Shown here: in pieces, positions 26,246 through 34,780 of the stretch
Position numbering within the stretch: position 1 is the stretch's first letter
How the letters are laid out: each line of letters starts with the position of its first letter
Made by a program: the position numbers and the translations under genes
Assembly (NCBI GenBank): GCA_002280725.1
Contig: NCEM01000004.1
Span: 50,024-114,023, forward strand
Origin: Alphaproteobacteria bacterium 32-64-14
Lineage (GTDB): Bacteria; Pseudomonadota; Alphaproteobacteria; Caulobacterales; Hyphomonadaceae
Direction of reading: 5' to 3'
DNA length: 64,000 nt
Notes under the pieces: model-generated
The model's input: the letters and a program-made list of their open reading frames with translations, nothing else
Database searches by the model: none
What the model was told of the DNA's origin: nothing

Positions 26246-27985
26246 TCAGGCGCCGGAGATGTCGAGATCGAGGAACTTGATGGTGAAATCCGTCAGCTTG
26301 CGCGTGCGCGCCTGGACGGTCTCGGGCAGCCAGGATTTGGACTTCGCGATGTCGGCGGCGAAGCGGGCGCGCACCTTGGCGTAGGCTTTCCGTTTGTCGT
26401 CGAAGGACACGTTGCCGAGTTCATCCTGCGGCAGGACGCAGAGATTGCCGATCATCTCGCGCAGCGTGGCGAGCTGGTTGAACTCAAGCCCAGCCTCGAA
26501 CAGCGTCCATTTGGTCTCGGGATTGCGGGGGTAGATGTGCTCGACTGACGATCGCGTGTCGATCAGATAGCGCGGCACGCGGTCGCCGTGAGCGGCCGCC
26601 TCGATCCAGCGCATGATCGTGGCGCGCCGAGGGCCGTCGGTTATCGGGCTGGAGAGGTTGCGGATCAGGCGTTCGTTCTGTGCCTGCGAGAATGTGAAGC
26701 CACCCTGCTTGCCGAAGGTGCCCTTGGCGAAGCGCTCCACGCGGCGGCCCATCATCTCGGAGAGGCGGCGCTGGTCGGGCGTTGAGACCGTCAGCGCGAA
26801 ACAGACGCGGTCCAGCGTGTCGATGCGCGAGTCGATGTCGGTGGGGCGCGACTTGATCTTGATCAGCATCGCATACGCGCGCCACTGGTCCCATTTCAGC
26901 ATCTGCAGGCGGCGCAGGCTGGCGTGGACGCCTTCGGCCATCTCGGCGTTGCTGGCCTCGTAGATCCAGCGGAAGGCCGAGCGATATTGCAGCAGCATGT
27001 CCGTTGCCCAGCGCACGCCTTGCTGGCCGGGATAGCGGCGTCGGATGTGCTCCATCAGCTGGATCGCATAGTCGGACGATTGCGGCTGGCGTCGCTCGAT
27101 GAAGTCGACCGAGCGCAGGAATTCGTCGAACTTCTGCTTGCCGAGATCGTCCTGCAGGGAGCGCCAGACAAACAGGATGCGCGCGGCCGCGTCATCCGCA
27201 TCGGGCAGGGCGGAGGTGAGATCGATCAGCTGGCCTTTCACGATCTCTTCCGGCTTCAGCGGCATGCCGCCGGAATTGATGCTGACGAAAGCCTTGGCCG
27301 CGATGCGGCGGTCGGTGATGCGGGTGACGGTGACGAGCACGGCGCGGGAGAGAAAATCGACGAAAGCCTTCAGCCGTTCCTTGCTCCAGCCCTGGAAGCG
27401 GGCGCGCGCGACAGCGACGCAATCGCGCAGGCGTTCGCTGGCTTCGGAGAGATTGGGATGCGGGCGATGGCGCTTGGCCGTGCGGCCGGGGGCGAGGATG
27501 TCCGCCTCCAGCGTGTTGTGTTTCATGTGGAGGTTGAGGCGCCAGATGCCATCCTCGTTTGACAGCAGGGCGTGGACGGGGTCGCCCTTTTCCGCCTGCA
27601 GGAGGTCGCGCAGGACGGCGAAGTATACCGAGAAGGTGGTGACGCGCTGGAGCCCGTCATAGATGTCCCATCGTTCCTCGCCCTGATGCAGCACAACGGT
27701 GCCCACGAAGCAGAAGGGCGCGGTTGCTTCCATCTCGCGGTCGTAGTCGGCCATCTCGAACGGAAGGTCGCTGGCACCGTCGCGGGGCTCCTGCGGTTCG
27801 GTGTCGGGCTCCGAATCGGGGTCGAGGCCAAATTCCCCGAACGAGGCGATCAGATCGTTCAGCAGGGCGGCCTGCTGGTGCTCCATCCAGCAATAATCCC
27901 TTTGAACACGGGCCGGCTGGAAGGATCCGAGCCGCAAAAGCTCGCCAATGCTGATCGTCTGCGAACGGATGACAGGGTTAGGCAT
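26246..27985 (-). CDS. DUF262-DUF1524 protein, GmrSD-like
   Basis: A 579-aa protein from the ATG at 27985 (GGGGAG upstream). The N-terminal DUF262 domain has the ARVQRDYCWMEHQQAALLND opening and DGLQR at 110-114, where family members usually have DGQQR, the nucleotide-hydrolysis motif. The C-terminal DUF1524 HNH-type domain shows VEHIYP at 481-486 and IGNL at 512-515. This is the plan of GmrSD type IV restriction enzymes, which cut glucosylated phage DNA, and of many untested relatives. No other defence genes adjoin it. Codon use looks like that of its neighbours. Confidence 0.85.
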   Translation of the reverse strand: MPNPVIRSQTISIGELLRLGSFQPARVQRDYCWMEHQQAALLNDLIASFGEFGLDPDSEPDTEPQEPRDGASDLPFEMADYDREMEATAPFCFVGTVVLHQGEERWDIYDGLQRVTTFSVYFAVLRDLLQAEKGDPVHALLSNEDGIWRLNLHMKHNTLEADILAPGRTAKRHRPHPNLSEASERLRDCVAVARARFQGWSKERLKAFVDFLSRAVLVTVTRITDRRIAAKAFVSINSGGMPLKPEEIVKGQLIDLTSALPDADDAAARILFVWRSLQDDLGKQKFDEFLRSVDFIERRQPQSSDYAIQLMEHIRRRYPGQQGVRWATDMLLQYRSAFRWIYEASNAEMAEGVHASLRRLQMLKWDQWRAYAMLIKIKSRPTDIDSRIDTLDRVCFALTVSTPDQRRLSEMMGRRVERFAKGTFGKQGGFTFSQAQNERLIRNLSSPITDGPRRATIMRWIEAAAHGDRVPRYLIDTRSSVEHIYPRNPETKWTLFEAGLEFNQLATLREMIGNLCVLPQDELGNVSFDDKRKAYAKVRARFAADIAKSKSWLPETVQARTRKLTDFTIKFLDLDISGA

Positions 27986-28189
27986 CGGCGAACGACTCCC
28001 CACGAGGGGCGCGAAACTAGGTGAGCGCCGGACACGGAGCAATTCCGCAACTGCAGATCGTGATTGGCCATATTGTACGGGTGCGCGAATTGCGCGGCGC
28101 GATCACACCAGACGCGCGAGGCTCTGGGGCTAACCCTTGAGGTTGTTCGCAGACAATCCGCGGCGTTCGGTCAGAACGCTGACATCGGA

Positions 28190-29290
28190 TCAGGCAGCTT
28201 GAGCAGCGCCCGGTCCCTTGGCGCGGACCTTCCAGAAGCGCAGGGCGCGCTGGGCGGCGGCGACGGGGACTTGTTCGTACAGCTTGCCGTATTCGTCGGT
28301 CTTGCTGAGGCCGCCGCCTTCATCGACCACCAGCAGGCTGATGGTGACGAACAGGCCGCGATCGAAGCCGGCGCCACGGCACAGCATGGCGAGCGCATCG
28401 ATATCCTTGCCTTCGACCAGACGGCGCGCGAGGTCGAAATCGACGTCCACGAGCTTGGCGAACGCGATATAGAACGCCGTGCGCCGGTTCTCGCGCAGAA
28501 GCTGCACCAGCACCGGCGGCTTCAGCGAACCGCGCTTGTCGAGTGCGTCCACATGATCCCTGGCGAGCTGATAGTCGTCAGGCAGAGCGCCATAGGCCGA
28601 GGACAGGTGGTTGCGGCTGGTTTCAAGCGCAGCTTCGAGTTCGGCAGGAGAGACGCCGTGGAACTTGCGCATGATCTCGCGGCGAAGCCCGCCTTCGACA
28701 TGGAGGTAGACGTTGTTCAGAAGGTCGAGCGGGACGTGCTGGTTGCGCACGAAGGGGGCGTGCAGCACGGGGCTGGTTTCGGCGCGCGTGGCGACGGCCT
28801 GATAGGTTTCGCGGTTCATCCGCGCGGTGCGGTTCTCGAGCAGCGAGGCGACGACGCGATCCTCGCCCTTGGCGACGAGGGCGCTGGAGACTTTCTCGCC
28901 GATATCCGGACGCTTGGTGACGGCCAGCATGTGGTCCTGCGACTTCTGCTGGATGACGTCCAGAATGTCGGTCTCGCTCAGGGCGTGCGAGCGTTCGATG
29001 ACGGGACGGGCGACTTCGATGGTGTCCATCGCCAGCCGGCGCGCAGTGCGGCTGAGCGGTGCATTGCTTTCGGCGACCTTGCGGGCGAGTTCGACACGCA
29101 CCTGTGTTTCAAGGTCGGCAGCAACCGCGCCCACGATTTCGTCAAACAGCACGGATTCGTTTTCGTTGCGCTGCTCGGGGGCTGCAAGAAAGACGTCGGT
29201 TATCTGGCGCAGAAGCTCGCGGCGCTTTTCACTGGACCCTTCACGGGCAAGGTCGAGCAGCAGGGCAAAGTTGTTGGCGGGCGCCGCCAT
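28190..29290 (-). CDS. DUF2336 family protein
   Basis: A 366-aa mainly helical protein started at the ATG at 29290 with GGGGAG 7 bases upstream. The first half contains HEAT-like helices (RRELLRQITDVFLAAPEQ; VELARKVAESNAPLSRTARR) characteristic of alphaproteobacterial DUF2336 proteins. The end (FWKVRAKGPGAAQAA) is basic. It is cytoplasmic and probably a protein-protein interaction scaffold. The function of the family is not established. Confidence 0.85.
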   Translation of the reverse strand: MAAPANNFALLLDLAREGSSEKRRELLRQITDVFLAAPEQRNENESVLFDEIVGAVAADLETQVRVELARKVAESNAPLSRTARRLAMDTIEVARPVIERSHALSETDILDVIQQKSQDHMLAVTKRPDIGEKVSSALVAKGEDRVVASLLENRTARMNRETYQAVATRAETSPVLHAPFVRNQHVPLDLLNNVYLHVEGGLRREIMRKFHGVSPAELEAALETSRNHLSSAYGALPDDYQLARDHVDALDKRGSLKPPVLVQLLRENRRTAFYIAFAKLVDVDFDLARRLVEGKDIDALAMLCRGAGFDRGLFVTISLLVVDEGGGLSKTDEYGKLYEQVPVAAAQRALRFWKVRAKGPGAAQAA

Positions 29291-29436
29291 GCCGGATCTC
29301 CCCTCGGGCAAGCGGGCAGATTACCGCCACGCGGTTAAGAAAGGCCTTGTCGCTTTGAAGGAATTGGCGGTTCAGGCGCGGTCAAACACCCAGATTTGGG
29401 ATAATTACTACCAGCAACTATTGTAGAACGCTGCGA

Positions 29437-31266
29437 TCAGCGCGAGAGAGCGTCGCGCCTCTCGTCAAGTTCAAGCCATTCAATCTCGTAGCCCTCGAGC
29501 TCGGCGCGGGCGGCCGTGAGGCGGTTGGCGCGGGACTGGAAACCCTTCGGGTCTTTTGCGAAGAGGCTGGCGTCGGCCATCGCATCCTCGATGTCGGTGA
29601 TTTCCTTCTGACGCGCGGGCATCAGACGGTTCAGCTCTTCAAGACGCCGCTGGTCCTTGTAGCTCAGCTTGGCGGCCGGCGCGGCGGCGCGCGAAGGCTG
29701 CGCGGCTTGCGATTTGGCCGGTTCGAGCGCGCTGGAGCGGAAGGCGACGGCGCCGGATTTCTTCTGGGTCACATAATCGGCATAGCCGCCCGGCGTCTCC
29801 AGCCATTCGCCAAGGCCTTCCGGCGTTAACACCGAGGTAACCACGTTATCGACGAAGGCCCGGTCGTGGCTGACCAGCAGAAGGGTGCCGTCGTATTCGC
29901 TGAGCATGTCTTCGAGGAGGTCCAGCGTCTCGATATCGAGATCGTTGGTCGGTTCGTCGAGGATCAGCAGGTTCGAGGGCTTGGCCAGCGCCACGGCAAG
30001 CGTCAGCCGGTTGCGCTCGCCGCCCGACAGCGCGCCGACGGGCTGGTGCAGCTGGCGGCTCTCGAACATGAAATCCTTGGCGTAGGCGGCGACATGCCTG
30101 GGATGGCCGCGCACCATCACCTGGTCGCCGCCCAGCGGCGTGAGCGTGTCCCACAACGTCGTCTGGGAGTTCAGCGTCGCGCGGGTCTGGTCGAGATAGG
30201 TGATCTCCAGCGTCTTCGCGAGACGAAGCGTGCCCGCATCGGGTTCCTGCTTGCCGAGCAGCAGCTTCAGCAGCGTGGTCTTGCCCGCGCCATTGGGGCC
30301 TATGAGGCCCAGCCGATCGCCGCGCATCACGCGCAGGGAGAGATCGTTGACGATGGGCAGCGGCCCATCCGGCGTGTTGAAGGTCAGTGACAGGTTCTTC
30401 GCTTCGATAACCAGTCTGCCTGACTGCGCGCCGGAATCGATGGCGAGGGTGGCGGCGGACGCGGCCTGGTTCAGCGCGACGCGGCGCTGTTTTCCTTCGT
30501 CGCGCATTTCGTGCAGCTTGCGCACGCGGCCCATATTGCGCTTGCGCCGCGCCGTGACGCCGCGCGCCATCCAGCGCTCCTCTGCCTTTAGCTGCGTGTT
30601 GAGCTTGTCGAGCGCCTTTTCTTCATCAGCTTCGACCGTCTCGGCCCACGCTTCGTACTCCGCGTAGCCCTTGCCGAGCGTATGGACCGTACCCTGGCGC
30701 AGCCACGCAACGGAGGTCGCGATGTTCTCAAGGAAGCGGCGATCGTGGCTGACGACGAGCAATGCGCCGCGGAACGCCTTCAGCTCTTCTTCGAGAAGTT
30801 CGATGGCGGGCACGTCGAGATGGTTGGTCGGCTCGTCGAACAGCAGGATATCCGGATCGTGCGCGAAGGCGTGGGCAAGGGCGATGCGGCGCGCCTGCCC
30901 GCCGGACGCCTTGGTGAGATCAAGTTCAGGCGGCACACCCCAGGCGCCAAGTTCGGACTCGGCGCGATAGGCCAGATCAGGGTCCAGCCCCTCAGACACA
31001 TATTCGATCGCCGTCGAGAAGCCGGAAAAGTCCGGCTCCTGCAGCAGATGGCGAGCGGCAACTCCCGGCTGCATGAAGACTTCGCCGCCATCGGGCTCGA
31101 TGGCCCGGCCAAGAATACGCATCAGCGTGGACTTGCCGGCCCCGTTGCGGCCGACAAGCGCCATGCGCTCGCCCCGCGCAAGCTGCATATCGACACCCGT
31201 GAAAAGGGGTGTCGCGCCCAGCGTCAGGGTGACGCCGCGAAGAACTGCAATCGGAGGTCCGGCCAT
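29437..31266 (-). CDS. uup: ABC-F family ATPase, Uup-type
   Basis: About 610 aa with two ABC cassettes and no membrane segments. Walker A sequences are GRNGAGKST and GPNGAGKTT, signatures SGGQARR and SGGERNR, and Walker B ILLFDEPTNHLD and LLILDEPTNDLD. An ABC-F linker rich in Arg/Lys separates the cassettes, and a C-terminal coiled coil (KLSYKDQRRLEELNRLMPAR onward) marks the Uup subgroup. ABC-F proteins act on the ribosome, and Uup also affects transposon excision and branched DNA. ATG codons at 31266 and 31275 are both possible, and neither has a good ribosome-binding site. Confidence 0.9.
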   Translation of the reverse strand: MAGPPIAVLRGVTLTLGATPLFTGVDMQLARGERMALVGRNGAGKSTLMRILGRAIEPDGGEVFMQPGVAARHLLQEPDFSGFSTAIEYVSEGLDPDLAYRAESELGAWGVPPELDLTKASGGQARRIALAHAFAHDPDILLFDEPTNHLDVPAIELLEEELKAFRGALLVVSHDRRFLENIATSVAWLRQGTVHTLGKGYAEYEAWAETVEADEEKALDKLNTQLKAEERWMARGVTARRKRNMGRVRKLHEMRDEGKQRRVALNQAASAATLAIDSGAQSGRLVIEAKNLSLTFNTPDGPLPIVNDLSLRVMRGDRLGLIGPNGAGKTTLLKLLLGKQEPDAGTLRLAKTLEITYLDQTRATLNSQTTLWDTLTPLGGDQVMVRGHPRHVAAYAKDFMFESRQLHQPVGALSGGERNRLTLAVALAKPSNLLILDEPTNDLDIETLDLLEDMLSEYDGTLLLVSHDRAFVDNVVTSVLTPEGLGEWLETPGGYADYVTQKKSGAVAFRSSALEPAKSQAAQPSRAAAPAAKLSYKDQRRLEELNRLMPARQKEITDIEDAMADASLFAKDPKGFQSRANRLTAARAELEGYEIEWLELDERRDALSR

Positions 31267-31311
31267 GGCGCGCATGGACAGGAAGCCGGACGCAAGGTCA
31301 AGCCAGTTCGG

Positions 31312-33576
31312 CTATTCCGATACGGTCTTGCGCGAAACGGTCGCTGCTTCAACCGCTTCCTCGGTGAACAGCAGGTCGTCCCACTGTTTGGCCGAGTAGG
31401 CGCGCGTCTGGTCGGAGCGGAAGGGCGAGGCGTCATCCGTGGATTGCGAGTAGGTGAGGATGCCCTGGCTCTTCGGACCGTCCGGTCCGAACTCCACGGT
31501 CATGATCCAGCTCGAACCATGGCGGATGTCGGTCCAGCCGAGTTCCGGCTCCAGCTTGCCGACGGTGATGACGTTGAACACGCCTTCCTGGCCCGCGCCG
31601 CCATGGATCGGGATGCGCTCGTCGCCGCGGGTTTCACGCTGGACATCGCCCAGCGCCGCATCGAGCGGGATCTTCATCTCGGTCAACGTATCGACCGCTT
31701 TCTGCAGCGCCTCGAGCACCTTGGGGTTCGCCGTGTCGAGCGTGTTCGGCGTGTTGACGGGATTGGCCGGGTCGAACGGAACCTTGAACAGCAGCCCGCC
31801 ATTTTCGGCGAACAGGTGGAACAGGTGCGCGCCCTTGCTGTCGAGGTTGACTTTGAGGTCCCAGCCTTCAAGCGCGGCACATGCGGCGGCGAGCGAGTTC
31901 TTTCGCGAGGCCTTGCAGGCGGCGACGAGATCGTCGCGCACCAGCTCTGCGCCGATGTGGCGGTTCTGATAGAGCGCAGCCTGCAGGTTGGCGAGGTTGA
32001 ACTTGGCGTCGCCCAGTCCGTCCGTTCCCGCAACGCGCTTGGCCACGATGTCGAGACCGAGGCGCGTGCGCAGCGAGCGCGCGGTGGCCTCATCGCCGAA
32101 GATCGGGCTGTACATGGTGAGGGGTGCGCCGGCGTTGGTGAGCCAATAGCTGTCGTTCATCTGGCTCACATAGTCCGAGCGGAACAGATGCGGCGTGCGG
32201 CTGGCGGCGTAGATGCCCGGCGCGGTTGCATCCGGATCATCCGGCCACGCGCACGCCGACTTCGAACCATCGAGCACGGGGATGCGCGTCGTCGTCCACT
32301 GCTGCTTGGCAGTGTCCGATACGGCGCACAGGTCGCCAAGGTCTTTCGAGACGTTGGGCATCATGCCCATGTCGCCATAGAAAGCCTCGCCGGCGGCGTC
32401 TACCGCTGTCGTGTTGAAGCCGGTGGCCTGGTATTTGGCGAGCGCGTCGTAAAGTTCGCGCACGCTCTTGGCTTGCCACATCGCGAGATACTGGTCGGGC
32501 GAGCGCAGGCCCTGCGGAATGGCGCGCAGGGCATAGGCGGTGGTAGCCGACCACGGGAAGGTCTGCGTCTCGACAACGGGACCAAAGCGCGTGCTGTAGA
32601 AGGTGTGCTTGACCGCCTCACCGCCCTGCACCTCGACCGTGACCTCCCGCTTCTCCATCGGCGTGGAGACGCCGTCGAACATGTATTTTGTCGGATCGGC
32701 AGGATCGAGCGTCAGCTCGAAAATGCCATAGCGGCGCGCGGTGGAGACGGTGTGCGTCCACGCGATGCTGTCGGTGTGGCCGATGCCGACCGAAGCGTTG
32801 GTGACGAGACCGGCGCCCACGACGTTGAGCTTGCCGGGAATAGTCATGTGCATGCGGTAGAAGCGGTTCTGGCCGACCCAGGGATAATGTGGGTTGCCGA
32901 GCAGCATGCCATAGCCGCTCTGCGTCACATCCTTGCCGAGGCCGTAGGCGTTCGATCCGAGTTGGGTCGTCTCGATCAGCGGATCGTCCTCGGCGCGCGC
33001 CTCGTCGCCAATGCCCGGAGGGGCCGCCGTCGCGATGCCGGCGAGCTGATAGACGACCTGTCCAGCCATCTGGTGGCGCCAGTAATCTTCCTCGCTGATC
33101 GGACGCACCCATTCCGCGCCCTTGCAGCGCGCATCGGTGAGGTTGGCGACGCCTGTCTCGGAAATGTACTTCGTCACGCCAGCCGCGTAGCCGCGCGCGA
33201 GCGCACGCGCATCGGTGCTCGGCGTATCGGGCGAGCCCGCCGGGCCGTTCAACAGCTTCTCCATCTCGCCCGATGCAATCAGGTTGCGGTGATAGAGATC
33301 GCTCGCGACGTTGGCGTTGTTCTCGCCGGGTCCGAAGAACTTCGCGCGCTCACCCAGCACGGTGACATAGCGCTCCATGATCTCGCAGAGATTGTCCTCG
33401 GCCATCGCATAGCCAAGCCCGAAGCCCATGCCGGGATAATCATCCGCCTTCACATGCGGCACGCCAAACGCCGTGCGCCGGATCTCGGCCGTCATCTTGC
33501 CGGTCGTGGCGGTCTCAGTTCCGCAAGCGGCCAGCAAGGCGGCCGCCGCAACGCCAACGGCGAGTCTGATGAACAT
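31312..33576 (-). CDS. Penicillin acylase family lipoprotein
   Basis: A 754-aa protein from the ATG at 33576 (AAGGGAGAC upstream) with a lipoprotein signal (AAAALLAAC, Cys18). It follows the Ntn-hydrolase penicillin acylase plan: an alpha-chain part, then GSNAYGLG at 207-214, where Ser208 would become the N-terminal nucleophile after self-cleavage, then GNPHYPW and HTDSIAWTHTV. Relatives hydrolyse acyl-homoserine lactones, beta-lactam side chains or lipopeptides. Membrane anchoring suggests a periplasmic scavenging or signal-quenching role. The substrate is unknown. Confidence 0.88.
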   Translation of the reverse strand: MFIRLAVGVAAAALLAACGTETATTGKMTAEIRRTAFGVPHVKADDYPGMGFGLGYAMAEDNLCEIMERYVTVLGERAKFFGPGENNANVASDLYHRNLIASGEMEKLLNGPAGSPDTPSTDARALARGYAAGVTKYISETGVANLTDARCKGAEWVRPISEEDYWRHQMAGQVVYQLAGIATAAPPGIGDEARAEDDPLIETTQLGSNAYGLGKDVTQSGYGMLLGNPHYPWVGQNRFYRMHMTIPGKLNVVGAGLVTNASVGIGHTDSIAWTHTVSTARRYGIFELTLDPADPTKYMFDGVSTPMEKREVTVEVQGGEAVKHTFYSTRFGPVVETQTFPWSATTAYALRAIPQGLRSPDQYLAMWQAKSVRELYDALAKYQATGFNTTAVDAAGEAFYGDMGMMPNVSKDLGDLCAVSDTAKQQWTTTRIPVLDGSKSACAWPDDPDATAPGIYAASRTPHLFRSDYVSQMNDSYWLTNAGAPLTMYSPIFGDEATARSLRTRLGLDIVAKRVAGTDGLGDAKFNLANLQAALYQNRHIGAELVRDDLVAACKASRKNSLAAACAALEGWDLKVNLDSKGAHLFHLFAENGGLLFKVPFDPANPVNTPNTLDTANPKVLEALQKAVDTLTEMKIPLDAALGDVQRETRGDERIPIHGGAGQEGVFNVITVGKLEPELGWTDIRHGSSWIMTVEFGPDGPKSQGILTYSQSTDDASPFRSDQTRAYSAKQWDDLLFTEEAVEAATVSRKTVSE

Positions 33577-33682
33577 GGACGTCTCCCTTGAGCCCGAGTC
33601 TGCTGCCCGTTCCGGCGCGCAGGGGCGCACTCCGGGGAGGGAAGGTCAAGGTGGTATCATTCAAGTGTGCGTGGGCGCAGGG

Positions 33683-34648
33683 TTAGGGCGGGGCGACCCG
33701 AACGGACCGCGACGTTCTTGCGGGTTCTGCCGGTCCGGCAATCTCGCTGGCGGGCGTAAATCCAAACGGCGCCGAGCCTTGCGGCCACCAGTCCATGATG
33801 AGGGCGAACATGCTCGTCAGAATGGTCAGCCATGCGGTCATCTTCAGATCGCGATCGGGGTGTCGCGTGAGAACGAAGATCGGGTCATGTGAAAACGCGA
33901 ACTTGAGATAATAGCTGCCAATCACGTTAGGGCGGTTATCGTGAAGGCGCTTAAAGCCGAGCCGCCAGCCGCGATCTGCCTTGGTTAGCCGATCAGAATA
34001 GCTGGAGATGAAGGCAACCTTGTTTGTGGCGATCTCGTCTTTCACGTCCGTCGACATTGAGACCCGGACAGCGCTGTCATCCTCCGTCCAGTTCTCCAGA
34101 ATGTTGTGAAGGCGAACATATTCTACGGCGGTCTTGGGTGTTCCTGGCACGGGCTGATTGGTGTCCTGCACATCGACCGGAGGAAAGCAGACATGCTGCG
34201 TCGCTACATCTTGTGGAACTTCCTGACCAACAATCATTCCCTGAACCTGGTTCAGCGCGACGGGCGAGATGCTGAGTGTTGATTGCTTGATCGTGTGAAC
34301 GAGATGCTTGCGGCGTTTGCCGCGGGCATCGTTGTACACGTAGAAAATCTTGCACGTGGCAGAGACGCCATCCATCGTCATGGGCATCAGGTGATGCGGC
34401 ATGCGGACAGTGTCGCGGCCATAGCGGGCGGAGGTGTGCTGCCGGATCGCGACCGGACCGAGCTCCGCTCCTTGTTTGTCGCCGCTGTAGATGCCTGCGA
34501 TTACCCGGATCGTCAGGAGGACGATGATCGCGAGAGCAATGCCGCGTGTCCACGGGTTCTCAAGGATGCCGTGAAACAGGTCGATCCACGCATCCCACGT
34601 CTTCGGGAGGCTGCTGACCGCAGCCTCCCACATTCCCCCGAAGTCCAT
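33683..34648 (-). CDS. Unknown membrane protein with two helices
   Basis: A 321-aa protein with a GGGGAC ribosome-binding site. One membrane helix lies near 34-53 (TRGIALAIIVLLTIRVIAGI) and another near 270-290 (MTAWLTILTSMFALIMDWWP). Between them is a soluble domain of about 215 residues with beta-rich segments (CKIFYVYNDARGKRRKHLVH; LNQVQGMIVGQEV). Both termini would be cytoplasmic if the loop is periplasmic. No family was recognised. Confidence 0.72.
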   Translation of the reverse strand: MDFGGMWEAAVSSLPKTWDAWIDLFHGILENPWTRGIALAIIVLLTIRVIAGIYSGDKQGAELGPVAIRQHTSARYGRDTVRMPHHLMPMTMDGVSATCKIFYVYNDARGKRRKHLVHTIKQSTLSISPVALNQVQGMIVGQEVPQDVATQHVCFPPVDVQDTNQPVPGTPKTAVEYVRLHNILENWTEDDSAVRVSMSTDVKDEIATNKVAFISSYSDRLTKADRGWRLGFKRLHDNRPNVIGSYYLKFAFSHDPIFVLTRHPDRDLKMTAWLTILTSMFALIMDWWPQGSAPFGFTPASEIAGPAEPARTSRSVRVAPP

Positions 34649-34780
34649 CTGTCGTCCCCACGTCTCTGGCCCAAGTCTCTGGACCTTGGCCCAAAGCCTA
34701 GAAGAGACATCCGGTGGCGTCCATCAGGGTAGGCCGGGAGGCGAGTGGGCTCGCCTGTCGCAGAGTAAGCGAAGGCCGTT

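Noticed and set aside
30682..33591. Plus-strand open frame of 969 codons
   Set aside because: It is antisense to both the Uup gene and the acylase gene and would span their boundary. Composition is that of a shadow frame.
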